From positions 1 to 38,359 of the IMG/VR virus record IMGVR_UViG_3300037189_008897: a stretch of DNA of 38,359 nucleotides; one strand, 5' to 3'. Numbering within the stretch: position 1 is the first letter of the stretch; every line of letters begins with the position of its first letter. This DNA is from a virus. This document shows, in pieces, positions 1 to 5,286 of the stretch. A program made the translations under genes and the position numbers. The notes beneath the pieces were generated by a model, which was not told where the DNA came from, did no database searches, and saw only the letters and a program-made list of their open reading frames with translations.

Positions 1-1
1 A

Positions 2-43
2 CGCTGGGCCTCTGACAACAGCAGCGTGATCCTCGGAGCCTAG
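2..43 (+). CDS. Possible C-terminal tail of an upstream gene (partial)
   Basis: Reading frame 2 is open from the window edge and ends at a TAG at 41-43, giving the tail RWASDNSSVILGA. The other two frames stop at 15 and 29 and look less protein-like. Genes of the DUF2201 and DUF3150 type found just downstream often follow a MoxR-type AAA+ ATPase in phages, so this could be the end of such a gene. Thirteen residues cannot show that. Confidence 0.3.
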   Translation, partial: RWASDNSSVILGA

Positions 44-47
44 GAAC

Positions 48-95
48 CCTTGATCCCCTGCAGCAGCTAACCCTGTTGCAGGGGATTACTCCACC
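48..95 (+). promoter_or_regulatory. Leader hairpin 1, upstream of the 46-aa membrane peptide
   Basis: A perfect 10-bp inverted repeat (ATCCCCTGCA at 53-62, TGCAGGGGAT at 77-86) encloses a 14-nt loop and ends nine bases before the ATG at 96. The 3' arm holds the only Shine-Dalgarno-like purine run (AGGGGA), so folding would hide it. The flank CCTTGATCCC (48-57) recurs exactly at 2772-2781 before another hairpin. No T-tract follows, so a leader structure is more likely than a terminator. Confidence 0.6.
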
Positions 96-236
96 ATGGA
101 AACCATAAACGCAATAATAACCTTCCTCGCATCCTATTCGGTCGTGACCCTCGCCTCTATGGTGTCGGTCGCTGTCCGTGTCTGGGTTGTCATCGAAGTC
201 ATCAAAGCCACATCAATCCTTAACTATATCAAGTAA
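96..236 (+). CDS. Small single-pass membrane peptide, 46 aa
   Basis: ATG at 96 opens a 46-codon frame ending in TAA at 234-236. The product starts METINAIITFLAS and has one hydrophobic segment at about residues 5-36, broken by one Arg, and a short polar tail (KATSILNYIK). The stop overlaps the next start by one base (TAATG), so the downstream gene is probably translationally coupled. That coupling and the immediately preceding hairpin are the main arguments that this is a real gene. No family is recognised. A membrane role such as host-envelope modification or lysis is only a guess. Confidence 0.45.
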   Translation: METINAIITFLASYSVVTLASMVSVAVRVWVVIEVIKATSILNYIK

Positions 237-418
237 TGAGCAACAACATAACAAGTCCAAGCAAAGTAAAGAAATACATCCTCGAGTTCGCCAAGGAGAA
301 CCGAGCACACGAGTTCACAAGGGTAAGTCAACTTACTCTCGACAAGGTAGAGGCAGCAGCACGTTCCGCAGCCCGAGCCGCCGTCACATCAGCACCATCG
401 AAAGGAAAAACACTATGA
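236..418 (+). CDS. Small phage protein of unknown function, 60 aa
   Basis: The frame starts at the ATG of a TAATG overlap and ends at a TGA that overlaps the next gene's ATG by four bases (ATGA at 415-418). The product has a helical, basic N-terminal half (SPSKVKKYILEFAKENRA), then FTRVSQLTLDKVEAA, an alanine-rich helix, and a C-terminal SKGKTL. I recall similarly patterned small phage proteins with a conserved FTRVS segment and a PSKGKT-like tail, which supports a real gene, but no function is known to me. Tight coupling on both sides suggests co-production with the metallopeptidase/VWA protein. Confidence 0.65.
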   Translation: MSNNITSPSKVKKYILEFAKENRAHEFTRVSQLTLDKVEAAARSAARAAVTSAPSKGKTL

Positions 419-1602
419 GTAACACCAGCACAAAACCACGTAAGAAAGCCAACGCCAACGACGAAGCCGCTAGGGTAGAGAAGTCCGTAGTCAAGATGGT
501 CCTCGACCATCCGTTCTTCGCCGCACTCGCCCTCAAGATGCGGGTCGTGCAGGACTACAAAGTCCCCACGTTCTGCGTCGACGGAGTCCACATGAAATAC
601 AATCCGGACTTCTGCGCCACGCTCGACGATACCGAACTGCTCACCGTGCTCGGCCACGAGGTCTTGCACTTGGCGTTCGGCCATCTGTGGCGCAAGGGTA
701 ATCGCAGCATGAAGAAGTGGAACTACGCCACGGACTACGTCATCAACAACTACCTCATGAAATACAATGAGGATGAGGTCGCCGCTGGTAGGGTCGGCCC
801 GTTCAAGCTACCGCAGGGTGGTTTGCTCGACCCGAAGTATGACGGCATGGCAGAGGAGGAGGTCTACAATCTCCTACCCGAGCCTCCCGAAGGTGAAGGC
901 GGCGGTGGCGGTGGTGATGGCGATGGCGGCATGGGTGACTTCACCGACCCAGTCGACGGCGAGGGAAACACCGAGGAGGACTGGCGTCAACGTGCAGTCG
1001 AGGGTGTCAACGCAGCCAAGCTCCGTGGTCGTGAGTCTGGCAGCATGACCCGCGCCATCGAGCGTCACCTCAAGGGCACACAAGACTGGCGCGAGATTCT
1101 CCGCGAGTTGTTGTCTGCTCCTGCCAACGATGACTACGACGAGACGCGGCCCGATCGCCGCTTCATGGAGGATGACATCTTCCTGCCAACGTTGTATAGC
1201 GAGCGTGTCGGAACGTTCGTCGTTGCCGTCGACACGTCCGGTTCGGTCACTCCCGACCTGCTCGACAAGTTCATGGCCGAGGTTCAATACTGCTTGGACA
1301 CCGTCAAGCCAGAGAAGATCATCGTCATAGACTGCGATGCCGCAATCAACCAAGAGCGTGAGTTCGCCTATGGCGATAACGTCCGCGACTTCACTCTCAA
1401 GGGTGGTGGTGGCACGGACTTCCGCCCTGTGTTCGACAGGGTCAAGTCTCTGGCAGACTCACCCGAAGCGGTGGTCTACTTCACCGATGGCTATGGTGCC
1501 TTCCCCGACAGCCCTCCCGATTACCCTGTGATCTGGGTGGACTACGGCGGCACCGACTATCCGTTCGGCGAGGTAGTTAGAATCAACAGCGCAGACAAAT
1601 AG
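415..1602 (+). CDS. DUF2201-type metallopeptidase/VWA-like protein
   Basis: This 395-residue protein combines a zinc-metallopeptidase-like N-terminal half with a von Willebrand A-like C-terminal half, as in DUF2201 family proteins. The zincin motif HEVLH is at residues 81-85 with another His at 90. A linker at about 160-178 is almost all Gly, Asp and Glu. A MIDAS-type motif DTSGS is at 273-277, followed by GGGGTDF and FTDGYG, the other expected VWA metal-site segments. The start at 415 is preferred over an in-frame ATG at 178, because 178 would read through the whole 236-418 gene in another frame and 415 forms an ATGA overlap. Family members pair with MoxR AAA+ ATPases in chaperone-like complexes. 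The role in a phage is unknown, and peptidase activity is inferred from the motif only. Confidence 0.85.
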   Translation: MSNTSTKPRKKANANDEAARVEKSVVKMVLDHPFFAALALKMRVVQDYKVPTFCVDGVHMKYNPDFCATLDDTELLTVLGHEVLHLAFGHLWRKGNRSMKKWNYATDYVINNYLMKYNEDEVAAGRVGPFKLPQGGLLDPKYDGMAEEEVYNLLPEPPEGEGGGGGGDGDGGMGDFTDPVDGEGNTEEDWRQRAVEGVNAAKLRGRESGSMTRAIERHLKGTQDWREILRELLSAPANDDYDETRPDRRFMEDDIFLPTLYSERVGTFVVAVDTSGSVTPDLLDKFMAEVQYCLDTVKPEKIIVIDCDAAINQEREFAYGDNVRDFTLKGGGGTDFRPVFDRVKSLADSPEAVVYFTDGYGAFPDSPPDYPVIWVDYGGTDYPFGEVVRINSADK

Positions 1603-1633
1603 TAACAATCAGACAAGCCATGAGTGTCTCGGG

Positions 1634-1687
1634 CCTGCCGACAGGTTCTCACACTACGATCCTTTGTTGTTGGGGATCGCCGTGAGA
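1634..1687 (+). ncRNA. Structured leader: two hairpins upstream of the 222-aa gene
   Basis: The 210-base gap 1603-1812 holds clear inverted repeats. CCTG/CAGG (1634-1637 and 1642-1645) closes a 4-nt loop. A nested hairpin pairs TCTCAC (1647-1652) with GTGAGA (1682-1687) outside and CGATCC (1657-1662) with GGATCG (1674-1679) inside. No T-tract follows either. It may be a structured 5' UTR, a processing signal or a small RNA. It matches no riboswitch class I can recognise. Confidence 0.4.
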
Positions 1688-1718
1688 TGTAGTCCTTCGG
1701 TCTTTCATTGACAGCGTA

Positions 1719-1760
1719 TCCTTCCGCTGCTGGCAAACCTTGGTAGAAGGAACTTAACCA
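1719..1760 (+). promoter_or_regulatory. Leader hairpin 2
   Basis: TCCTTC (1719-1724) pairs with GAAGGA (1746-1751) around a 21-nt loop, and ACTTAACCA follows directly. GGAACTTAACCA (1749-1760) is nearly repeated as GGACTTAACCA at 4243-4253, after another hairpin and likewise upstream of an A-rich leader and a start codon. The shared flanks group these hairpins as one family of leader elements. Confidence 0.4.
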
Positions 1761-1800
1761 CAAACACAAACACAAATACAAATACAAATACAAATACAAA
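1761..1800 (+). repeat. Tandem hexamer CAAA(C/T)A in a translation leader
   Basis: Two CAAACA units are followed by four CAAATA units and a partial CAAA, ending directly at the ribosome-binding site AAAGGAG (1798-1804). The tract has no G and cannot pair with itself, so it should keep the ribosome-binding region single-stranded. It resembles A/C-rich translational enhancers. The following GGAGATACACATATG is close to the phage T7 gene 10 leader as I know it. Confidence 0.75.
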
Positions 1801-1812
1801 GGAGATACACAT

Positions 1813-2481
1813 ATGAACGTTAGAATATCAGGCGAACTGCAGAGCGATGTCCGCTCGCATATCAACAGCATGAGACTCAAAGATCTCCAGCTTCAGCTGG
1901 GGTCTTCGGAACAAGACAAATTATTCTGCATCAGCGGCTCAAGCACAGAGCTTCTCAATCTGGTATGGGGTAAACACCTACACTTAAAGTCGCAGATGCC
2001 AACGGAATGGATGAAAGATCTATGCAAAGAATACAGGCCGCACATCTGGATTAGAGTTCAATGGGACCAACTTACAACGGAACCCAAGTCGAAGAAGTTT
2101 CAAGTATATGTCCTGCATGGGGGATCATTCTTAGTTCCACCGCGAATGCAGTCTGGTAGCGAATTCTCTGTTAGGAAAGAAGATCTTACCGGAGATCTAA
2201 AACGTATCAACGATCTAAACGATCAGTGGGATGAGCTTTGTGCGAAGTGGACGAAGATATCCTCGGATGTCATCACCTATCTTAAGTCAGCCAAGTCCCT
2301 CAACTCGGCCCTTAAGAACTGGCCCGAACTCAAGGCGTTCATCCCGCAGGAATACTTGGATCGTGTGGCTACGAAACCGGAGCGCACTGCCGAGCGGAAG
2401 AAAGCCGAGGAGGCTCTGGCCAACATCGACCGCAACCTCGCTGTTACCAGCGCGACCATGGTCAAGTTGGCTACCACATGA
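1813..2481 (+). CDS. Phage protein, possibly Nmad5-like, 222 aa
   Basis: This 222-residue protein has an N-terminal mixed alpha/beta region and a C-terminal helical half. The strong AAAGGAG ribosome site nine bases upstream fixes the start. The segment SLNSALKNWPELKAFIPQEY (about residues 160-180) resembles a motif I associate with the phage Nmad5 domain (putative nucleotide-modification-associated). The tail is a charged helix rich in Glu, Arg and Lys. No catalytic motif is evident. Its stop overlaps the next start (ATGA at 2478-2481). The enhancer-like leader suggests high expression. The family assignment is tentative; the gene itself is secure. Confidence 0.7.
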   Translation: MNVRISGELQSDVRSHINSMRLKDLQLQLGSSEQDKLFCISGSSTELLNLVWGKHLHLKSQMPTEWMKDLCKEYRPHIWIRVQWDQLTTEPKSKKFQVYVLHGGSFLVPPRMQSGSEFSVRKEDLTGDLKRINDLNDQWDELCAKWTKISSDVITYLKSAKSLNSALKNWPELKAFIPQEYLDRVATKPERTAERKKAEEALANIDRNLAVTSATMVKLATT

Positions 2482-2765
2482 GCGACCAAGAGCCAGTAGA
2501 TTCTACGGCGATGCTTCGCCTGTCAGTCATTCGCCTCATCCTAGCCAACAACTTCGATGACTGCGAAATAATAAAATGTCTGGATACAAAGACGGGGGAT
2601 ACATGCAACGTGCTGTTCCTCCCCGCTATGGATCCCGACGATGGTGACGTGTATATGACGCCAGCATTTGCAATCCCAGAATCAGATATATCTGAGCAGG
2701 AGAGTAGATACTTGCCAGTAGATACGTTACCAAGAACCAACCTAACCAACTTCAAGAATAACTAA
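2478..2765 (+). CDS. Hypothetical phage protein, 95 aa
   Basis: The start codon overlaps the preceding stop by four bases, so it is probably co-translated with the upstream Nmad5-like candidate. The product is acidic. It has an N-terminal helix (AMLRLSVIRLILANNFDDCEIIKCLD) followed by a beta-rich region with DTKTGDTCNVLFLPA and a proline-containing C-terminus. This layout recalls small phage proteins that I know only as domains of unknown function. No metal site, nuclease motif or membrane segment is seen. Confidence 0.7.
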   Translation: MSDQEPVDSTAMLRLSVIRLILANNFDDCEIIKCLDTKTGDTCNVLFLPAMDPDDGDVYMTPAFAIPESDISEQESRYLPVDTLPRTNLTNFKNN

Positions 2766-2771
2766 ATAATT

Positions 2772-2820
2772 CCTTGATCCCTTGAGCCGATGAGCCAATG
2801 CTTACGGCCCAAGGGGTCTC
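2772..2820 (+). promoter_or_regulatory. Leader hairpin 3, upstream of the DUF3150-type gene
   Basis: The arm at 2777-2789 (ATCCCTTGAGCCG) pairs with 2805-2817 with one A-C mismatch and one G-U pair, around a 15-nt loop. The preceding CCTTGATCCC is identical to 48-57. The stem differs from hairpin 1 yet remains paired, as expected for a conserved RNA shape. A G-poor leader (ACCCAAAAACACAAATACAC) with no Shine-Dalgarno sequence runs from the hairpin to the ATG at 2851. Confidence 0.55.
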
Positions 2821-2850
2821 TCCAACACGAACCCAAAAACACAAATACAC

Positions 2851-3738
2851 ATGAGCACAATACGTAATCAAGCAATGTTGACCAGTCTGTCTATCGGCCT
2901 GTTCAACCCCAAGAAAACCGACCGCAACGTTACACGTGAGGTCTTGATCAGCAAGAACGCATCGCATAACGCTGGTGCGTTCGTGAAGAATATTCTCCCC
3001 GAGGAGAGTATCAAACCCATCCAGTCCGAAGCCGCCGCGTTGCGGACTTGGTTCTATCAGAACACCCTGCCATGGGGTGACGATGCCGTGCGTCTGTTGC
3101 CAGTCGCGCAGTGGGACAAGTTCACCGAAGACCTCCGAGCACGTCTCGCTTCGCTGAACTCCATGTTCGACAACTTCTGCAACAGCTACGAGCAGCACCG
3201 AGACAAGGCTCTCCTGCAACTCGGAGCGTTGGCGAACCCTGCGGACTACCCGCCGCTGTCGGAAATACGTAGCAAGTTCTACATAAGGGTGGCCTACCAC
3301 CCGATGCCCGACAGCCGCGACTTCCGCTTGGATGACATGCCAGAAGAAGCGATCGCACAGATCCGTGCCGAGACCGACCTTCGAGTTGCCGATGCAATCA
3401 ACGAGGCTCGCAACGATCTGTATCACCGCTTGGCCGACAGGTTGCAGCACATCATTGCTCGGATGGCCGAGGCCAACAAGAAGCGCGAAGGCACACGTCT
3501 CCACGCTTCGTTGATAAGCAACTTGCGGGAACTTTGCGAGTTGATCCCTAGCCTCAACGTCACCAAGGACGAGGAGCTTGAAGCTCTACGTGTCCGCGCC
3601 ATGCAGGAGATCGGTGTCTACGATATCGACGAAGTCCGCGACAACCCAGATGTCCGCGCCGAACTCAAGTCCAAGGCCGAGGACATCCTCGCCGCCATGG
3701 GCTTTGGTGGTAACAACGCTGTGCAGAAAGCGGCTTAA
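2851..3738 (+). CDS. DUF3150-type protein
   Basis: This mostly helical 295-residue protein matches the DUF3150 pattern as I know it. Cues are the LGLF-like start (TSLSIGLFNPKKTDRNVT), the early K/R-rich segment, a central LPW element (NTLPWGDDAVRLLP at about 70-83) followed by a long helix, and paired Leu/Arg helices near 190-235. In phages this family often neighbours a MoxR AAA+ ATPase and a DUF2201/VWA protein, and the latter lies 1.2 kb upstream here. It is likely a partner of that complex; its molecular job is unknown. There is no Shine-Dalgarno sequence; initiation probably relies on the A-rich leader after hairpin 3. Confidence 0.75.
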   Translation: MSTIRNQAMLTSLSIGLFNPKKTDRNVTREVLISKNASHNAGAFVKNILPEESIKPIQSEAAALRTWFYQNTLPWGDDAVRLLPVAQWDKFTEDLRARLASLNSMFDNFCNSYEQHRDKALLQLGALANPADYPPLSEIRSKFYIRVAYHPMPDSRDFRLDDMPEEAIAQIRAETDLRVADAINEARNDLYHRLADRLQHIIARMAEANKKREGTRLHASLISNLRELCELIPSLNVTKDEELEALRVRAMQEIGVYDIDEVRDNPDVRAELKSKAEDILAAMGFGGNNAVQKAA

Positions 3739-3742
3739 TAAC

Positions 3743-4009
3743 ATGAAGAAGACAAAACAATACTACGTAATGCAGTACGAGGACGTTGCCAGAGAACGTC
3801 TATACTTAGCCAAGGGGCCTTTCGATTCCATCGTTTCTGCCGAAGAATGGTTGAAAGAGGAAGCCAAAGACCTGCTGGAAAACTCGGGCGAACCCGTGAG
3901 TCGCAAAGACTGTGAATCTTGGGCTGGTCCTAGTCTTGTGGTCGAAGTGGTCAGGCAGTATCAACAGATACCGTCCTACCGAGTCGACATTAAACTGAAA
4001 CGGCTATAG
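3743..4009 (+). CDS. Hypothetical protein, 88 aa
   Basis: ATG at 3743 lies four bases after the preceding TAA; an open extension to 3578 would run inside the DUF3150-type gene and is rejected. The product alternates beta strands (KQYYVMQYEDVARERLYLA) with an acidic helix (SAEEWLKEEAKDLLENSG) and a basic C-terminus (VDIKLKRL). A small alpha/beta fold is plausible. No family recognised. Likely co-transcribed with the DUF3150-type gene. Confidence 0.6.
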   Translation: MKKTKQYYVMQYEDVARERLYLAKGPFDSIVSAEEWLKEEAKDLLENSGEPVSRKDCESWAGPSLVVEVVRQYQQIPSYRVDIKLKRL

Positions 4010-4015
4010 GCAACT

Positions 4016-4039
4016 ATGAGCCTTAATTTAAGGAGGTGA
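4016..4039 (+). other. Possible 7-codon minigene ending in tandem AGG codons
   Basis: ATG at 4016 opens MSLNLRR-stop, whose two terminal Arg codons AGG AGG form the core of the Shine-Dalgarno sequence for the next ORF. Short ORFs ending in rare tandem AGG codons can stall ribosomes and sequester tRNA-Arg in some phages. Here it may simply be a chance frame over a strong ribosome site. Confidence 0.25.
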
Positions 4040-4046
4040 TGCTTCC

Positions 4047-4175
4047 ATGCTACAACAACCGATAACGGTGCATCCACGTCTACGACAGGCTATATCCTTC
4101 GTGATAATGGTGCAGTCGATTACACCTCTAGTAGCTCTCGATAGATGTCCGGGGGTTGCGTATCCGGGTAACTAA
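4047..4175 (+). CDS. Short ORF or leader peptide, 42 aa
   Basis: ATG at 4047 is preceded by TAAGGAGGTGAT (4029-4040), a 12-base perfect match to the complement of the usual bacterial 16S rRNA 3' end. The 42-residue product (MLQQPITVHPRLRQAISFVI...) has a weakly hydrophobic middle and ends RCPGVAYPGN. Its stop falls at the end of a hairpin (4148-4171) that recurs 66 bases downstream. A strong ribosome site, a short peptide and hairpins before the next gene would fit a regulatory leader peptide. No family recognised. Confidence 0.45.
   Translation: MLQQPITVHPRLRQAISFVIMVQSITPLVALDRCPGVAYPGN
4148..4171 (+). promoter_or_regulatory. Leader hairpin 4 (first copy of a duplicated element)
   Basis: CCGG at the 5' side pairs with CCGG at the 3' side around GGGTTGCGTAT, and TAACTAAACAC follows. 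A diverged second copy lies at 4214-4236. Over about 23 bases the copies differ by five substitutions, all transitions, and one deleted base. Confidence 0.4.
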
Positions 4176-4179
4176 ACAC

Positions 4180-4201
4180 GCAAGTTGTATGCAAGTTGCA
4201 T
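4180..4201 (+). repeat. Tandem 11-bp direct repeat between two hairpins
   Basis: GCAAGTTGTAT (4180-4190) is immediately followed by GCAAGTTGCAT (4191-4201), one mismatch in eleven. It lies between the two copies of the duplicated hairpin and 69 bases before the next start codon. It could be a protein-binding site or a short slippage duplication. Confidence 0.5.
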
Positions 4202-4213
4202 AGTTCCATAGGA

Positions 4214-4253
4214 TCCGAGGGCCGCGCATTCGGTAATAACGCGGACTTAACCA
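4214..4253 (+). promoter_or_regulatory. Leader hairpin 5 (second copy) upstream of the 78-aa gene
   Basis: CCGA (4215-4218) can pair with TCGG (4230-4233) in the same position as CCGG/CCGG in copy one, a compensated change. Alternatively CCGCG (4222-4226) pairs with CGCGG (4240-4244). GGACTTAACCA (4243-4253) then matches the flank of hairpin 2. An A-rich stretch without a Shine-Dalgarno sequence follows to the ATG at 4270. Confidence 0.45.
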
Positions 4254-4269
4254 ATAGAAACATATACCC

Positions 4270-4506
4270 ATGAAAACAGACGATAGACGCCTCATGCTGG
4301 CAGGACACGCCCTCTCGGGACTGCTAGCCTCGCAACCAGAAAATAAGGGTTGGAACATCGACGCCCTGTCGGTAGTCTCCTTGAAGATTGCCGATACCAT
4401 TATCAGTATGGCATCTTTGGAGAAGCTACCGGAACTCAAAGCTCCGGACGATTCCCAAATGGAATTAAATCTGGAGACCAAGAACGATGAGGAACTACAA
4501 AGCTGA
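4270..4506 (+). CDS. Hypothetical phage protein, 78 aa
   Basis: The 78-residue product begins MKTDDRRLMLAGHALSGLLAS and continues with WNIDALSVVSLKIADTIISM, then an acidic tail. I know the pattern LAG.AL.GLLA...W....A...AD from small phage proteins annotated only as hypothetical, so the gene is credible. It lacks a Shine-Dalgarno sequence; the ATG is preceded by AATAGAAACATATACCC. Its last 20 bases overlap the HNH gene in another frame, implying coupled translation. No enzymatic motif is visible. Confidence 0.7.
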   Translation: MKTDDRRLMLAGHALSGLLASQPENKGWNIDALSVVSLKIADTIISMASLEKLPELKAPDDSQMELNLETKNDEELQS

Positions 4507-4699
4507 GTACGAAAACTACCAAGGCACCGAAGAGCAGAAGAAACGCCGTGCCGTGCGCAACGCAGCCAGACGCATGTTGATGCGCGATGGCCGCGTTCGC
4601 AAGGGTGACGGCAAAGATGTCGACCATATCAACGGTCTCCACAATGCAGCTAACAACCTGCGTGTTCTGTCTAAATCAACCAATCGCAGTATCAAGTAG
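4487..4699 (+). CDS. Minimal HNH endonuclease
   Basis: This 70-residue protein has a basic N-terminus (EEQKKRRAVRNAARRMLMRDGRV) followed by DVDHINGLHNAANNLRVLSKSTNRS. That is the HNH core: Asp-His, then spaced Asn residues and a basic helix. HNH proteins cut DNA using one divalent metal. In phages they act in packaging, as free-standing homing nucleases, or in host DNA breakdown. At 70 residues only the catalytic core is present, with no specificity domain. It overlaps the upstream gene by 20 bases. Family assignment is by motif; its cellular role is open. Confidence 0.8.
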   Translation: MRNYKAEYENYQGTEEQKKRRAVRNAARRMLMRDGRVRKGDGKDVDHINGLHNAANNLRVLSKSTNRSIK

Positions 4700-4721
4700 C
4701 TTAGCTACCAAACTACGATTG

Positions 4722-4838
4722 ATGATAGTAGCATGTTCGCTGGCTGTAGTTGTCGCGTTCGTAGTCCTGTCCAAGGGCTGCGAATTCGACGGCGGCAGGC
4801 CAGCGGATGCCTACTCAACGGTGTCAATAAGAAGTTGA
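4722..4838 (+). CDS. Possible membrane micro-protein, 38 aa
   Basis: ATG at 4722 opens a 38-codon frame that starts with a hydrophobic segment (MIVACSLAVVVAFVVL) followed by SKGCEFDGG and a polar tail. It could be an exported or anchored peptide; the Cys at 19 is not in a good lipobox (SKGC). There is no convincing ribosome site. It ends just before the promoter-like sequence at 4835-4862. It rests only on an open frame and a hydrophobic N-terminus. Confidence 0.3.
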   Translation: MIVACSLAVVVAFVVLSKGCEFDGGRPADAYSTVSIRS

Positions 4839-4862
4839 TACCCTAGTATTTTAAGATATAAT
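4835..4862 (+). promoter_or_regulatory. Near-consensus sigma70 promoter
   Basis: TTGATA (4835-4840, five of six matches to TTGACA) is followed after 16 bases by TATAAT (4857-4862, perfect). Transcription would begin near 4868-4870. It is the best host-type promoter I saw in the rightward block, and it lies directly upstream of the PDDEXK-like nuclease gene. Confidence 0.7.
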
Positions 4863-4929
4863 CCGCGTCTGTATTAAACAGAAACCTATATCTTCGAAAG
4901 ATAGCGGAGCACTCTACGAGCTTTCTTTC

Positions 4930-5286
4930 ATGGTCGAGTGCATGAAGCGGGGATGGAAAGTCAGCCTACCGATTGGCGAAGACTGTCGCTACGATGTCAT
5001 CGTCGACACACCCAAAGGATTAACTCGGGTTCAAATCAAAGCCTTGAGTCCAGATAAACTCGGTCGGCTGCGTCTCAAAGCTGTCTACGGCAATAGAGTT
5101 GCAAAATCCTATACTATTAAAGATTGTGACATAATCGCTGGGTACGCCATCTCCCTCAGTACTTGGTGGATAATTCCTGTTAAGTACTTGCAAACCAAGA
5201 TGTTAAATCTAAACAGAAAGTATCATGAGTTCAATTCAGCGTGGCATTTAATTGGATACAATGAGCAACCTAAAAAGAAGAAATAG
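4930..5286 (+). CDS. PDDEXK_5-like (I-Ssp6803I-type) nuclease, start uncertain
   Basis: From the ATG at 4930 the product is 118 residues. RGWKVSLPIG, CRYDVIVD and RVQIKAL resemble the PDDEXK_5 family of small nucleases related to cyanobacterial intron homing endonucleases. Putative catalytic residues are Asp22 and the Q-x-K pair Gln35/Lys37, with Gln in the usual Glu position as I recall for I-Ssp6803I. The helical catalytic Glu of that family seems to lie upstream of this ATG, in frame, within GALYELSF (Glu codon 4918-4920). The frame is open back to 4855 but has no ATG, GTG or TTG there. An ATT at 4873, near the predicted transcript start, could be the true start; otherwise the gene is 5'-truncated. 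The C-terminus is lysine-rich. Confidence 0.7.
   Translation: MVECMKRGWKVSLPIGEDCRYDVIVDTPKGLTRVQIKALSPDKLGRLRLKAVYGNRVAKSYTIKDCDIIAGYAISLSTWWIIPVKYLQTKMLNLNRKYHEFNSAWHLIGYNEQPKKKK

Noticed and set aside
23-95. Hairpin 1 as an intrinsic terminator of an upstream gene
   Set aside because: The perfect stem is followed by ACTCCACC rather than a T-tract and abuts the next start codon.
178-414. N-terminal extension of the metallopeptidase/VWA gene to an ATG at 178
   Set aside because: It overlaps the whole 236-418 gene in another frame, adds a low-complexity Ser/Lys/His-rich stretch, and the 415 ATG forms an ATGA overlap.
328-684. Leftward open frame of 118 codons
   Set aside because: It lies antisense to the metallopeptidase gene and has no recognisable motif, so it is a shadow.
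874-1353. Leftward open frame of 159 codons
   Set aside because: It is antisense to the VWA domain; codon bias of the rightward gene keeps this frame open.
2752-3504. Leftward open frame of 250 codons
   Set aside because: It mirrors the DUF3150-type gene, which has family cues and a leader hairpin; the leftward product does not look like a protein family.
4010-4269. Possible tRNA gene
   Set aside because: A GTCGATTA stretch resembles a T-loop, but no matching acceptor, anticodon and D stems could be built.
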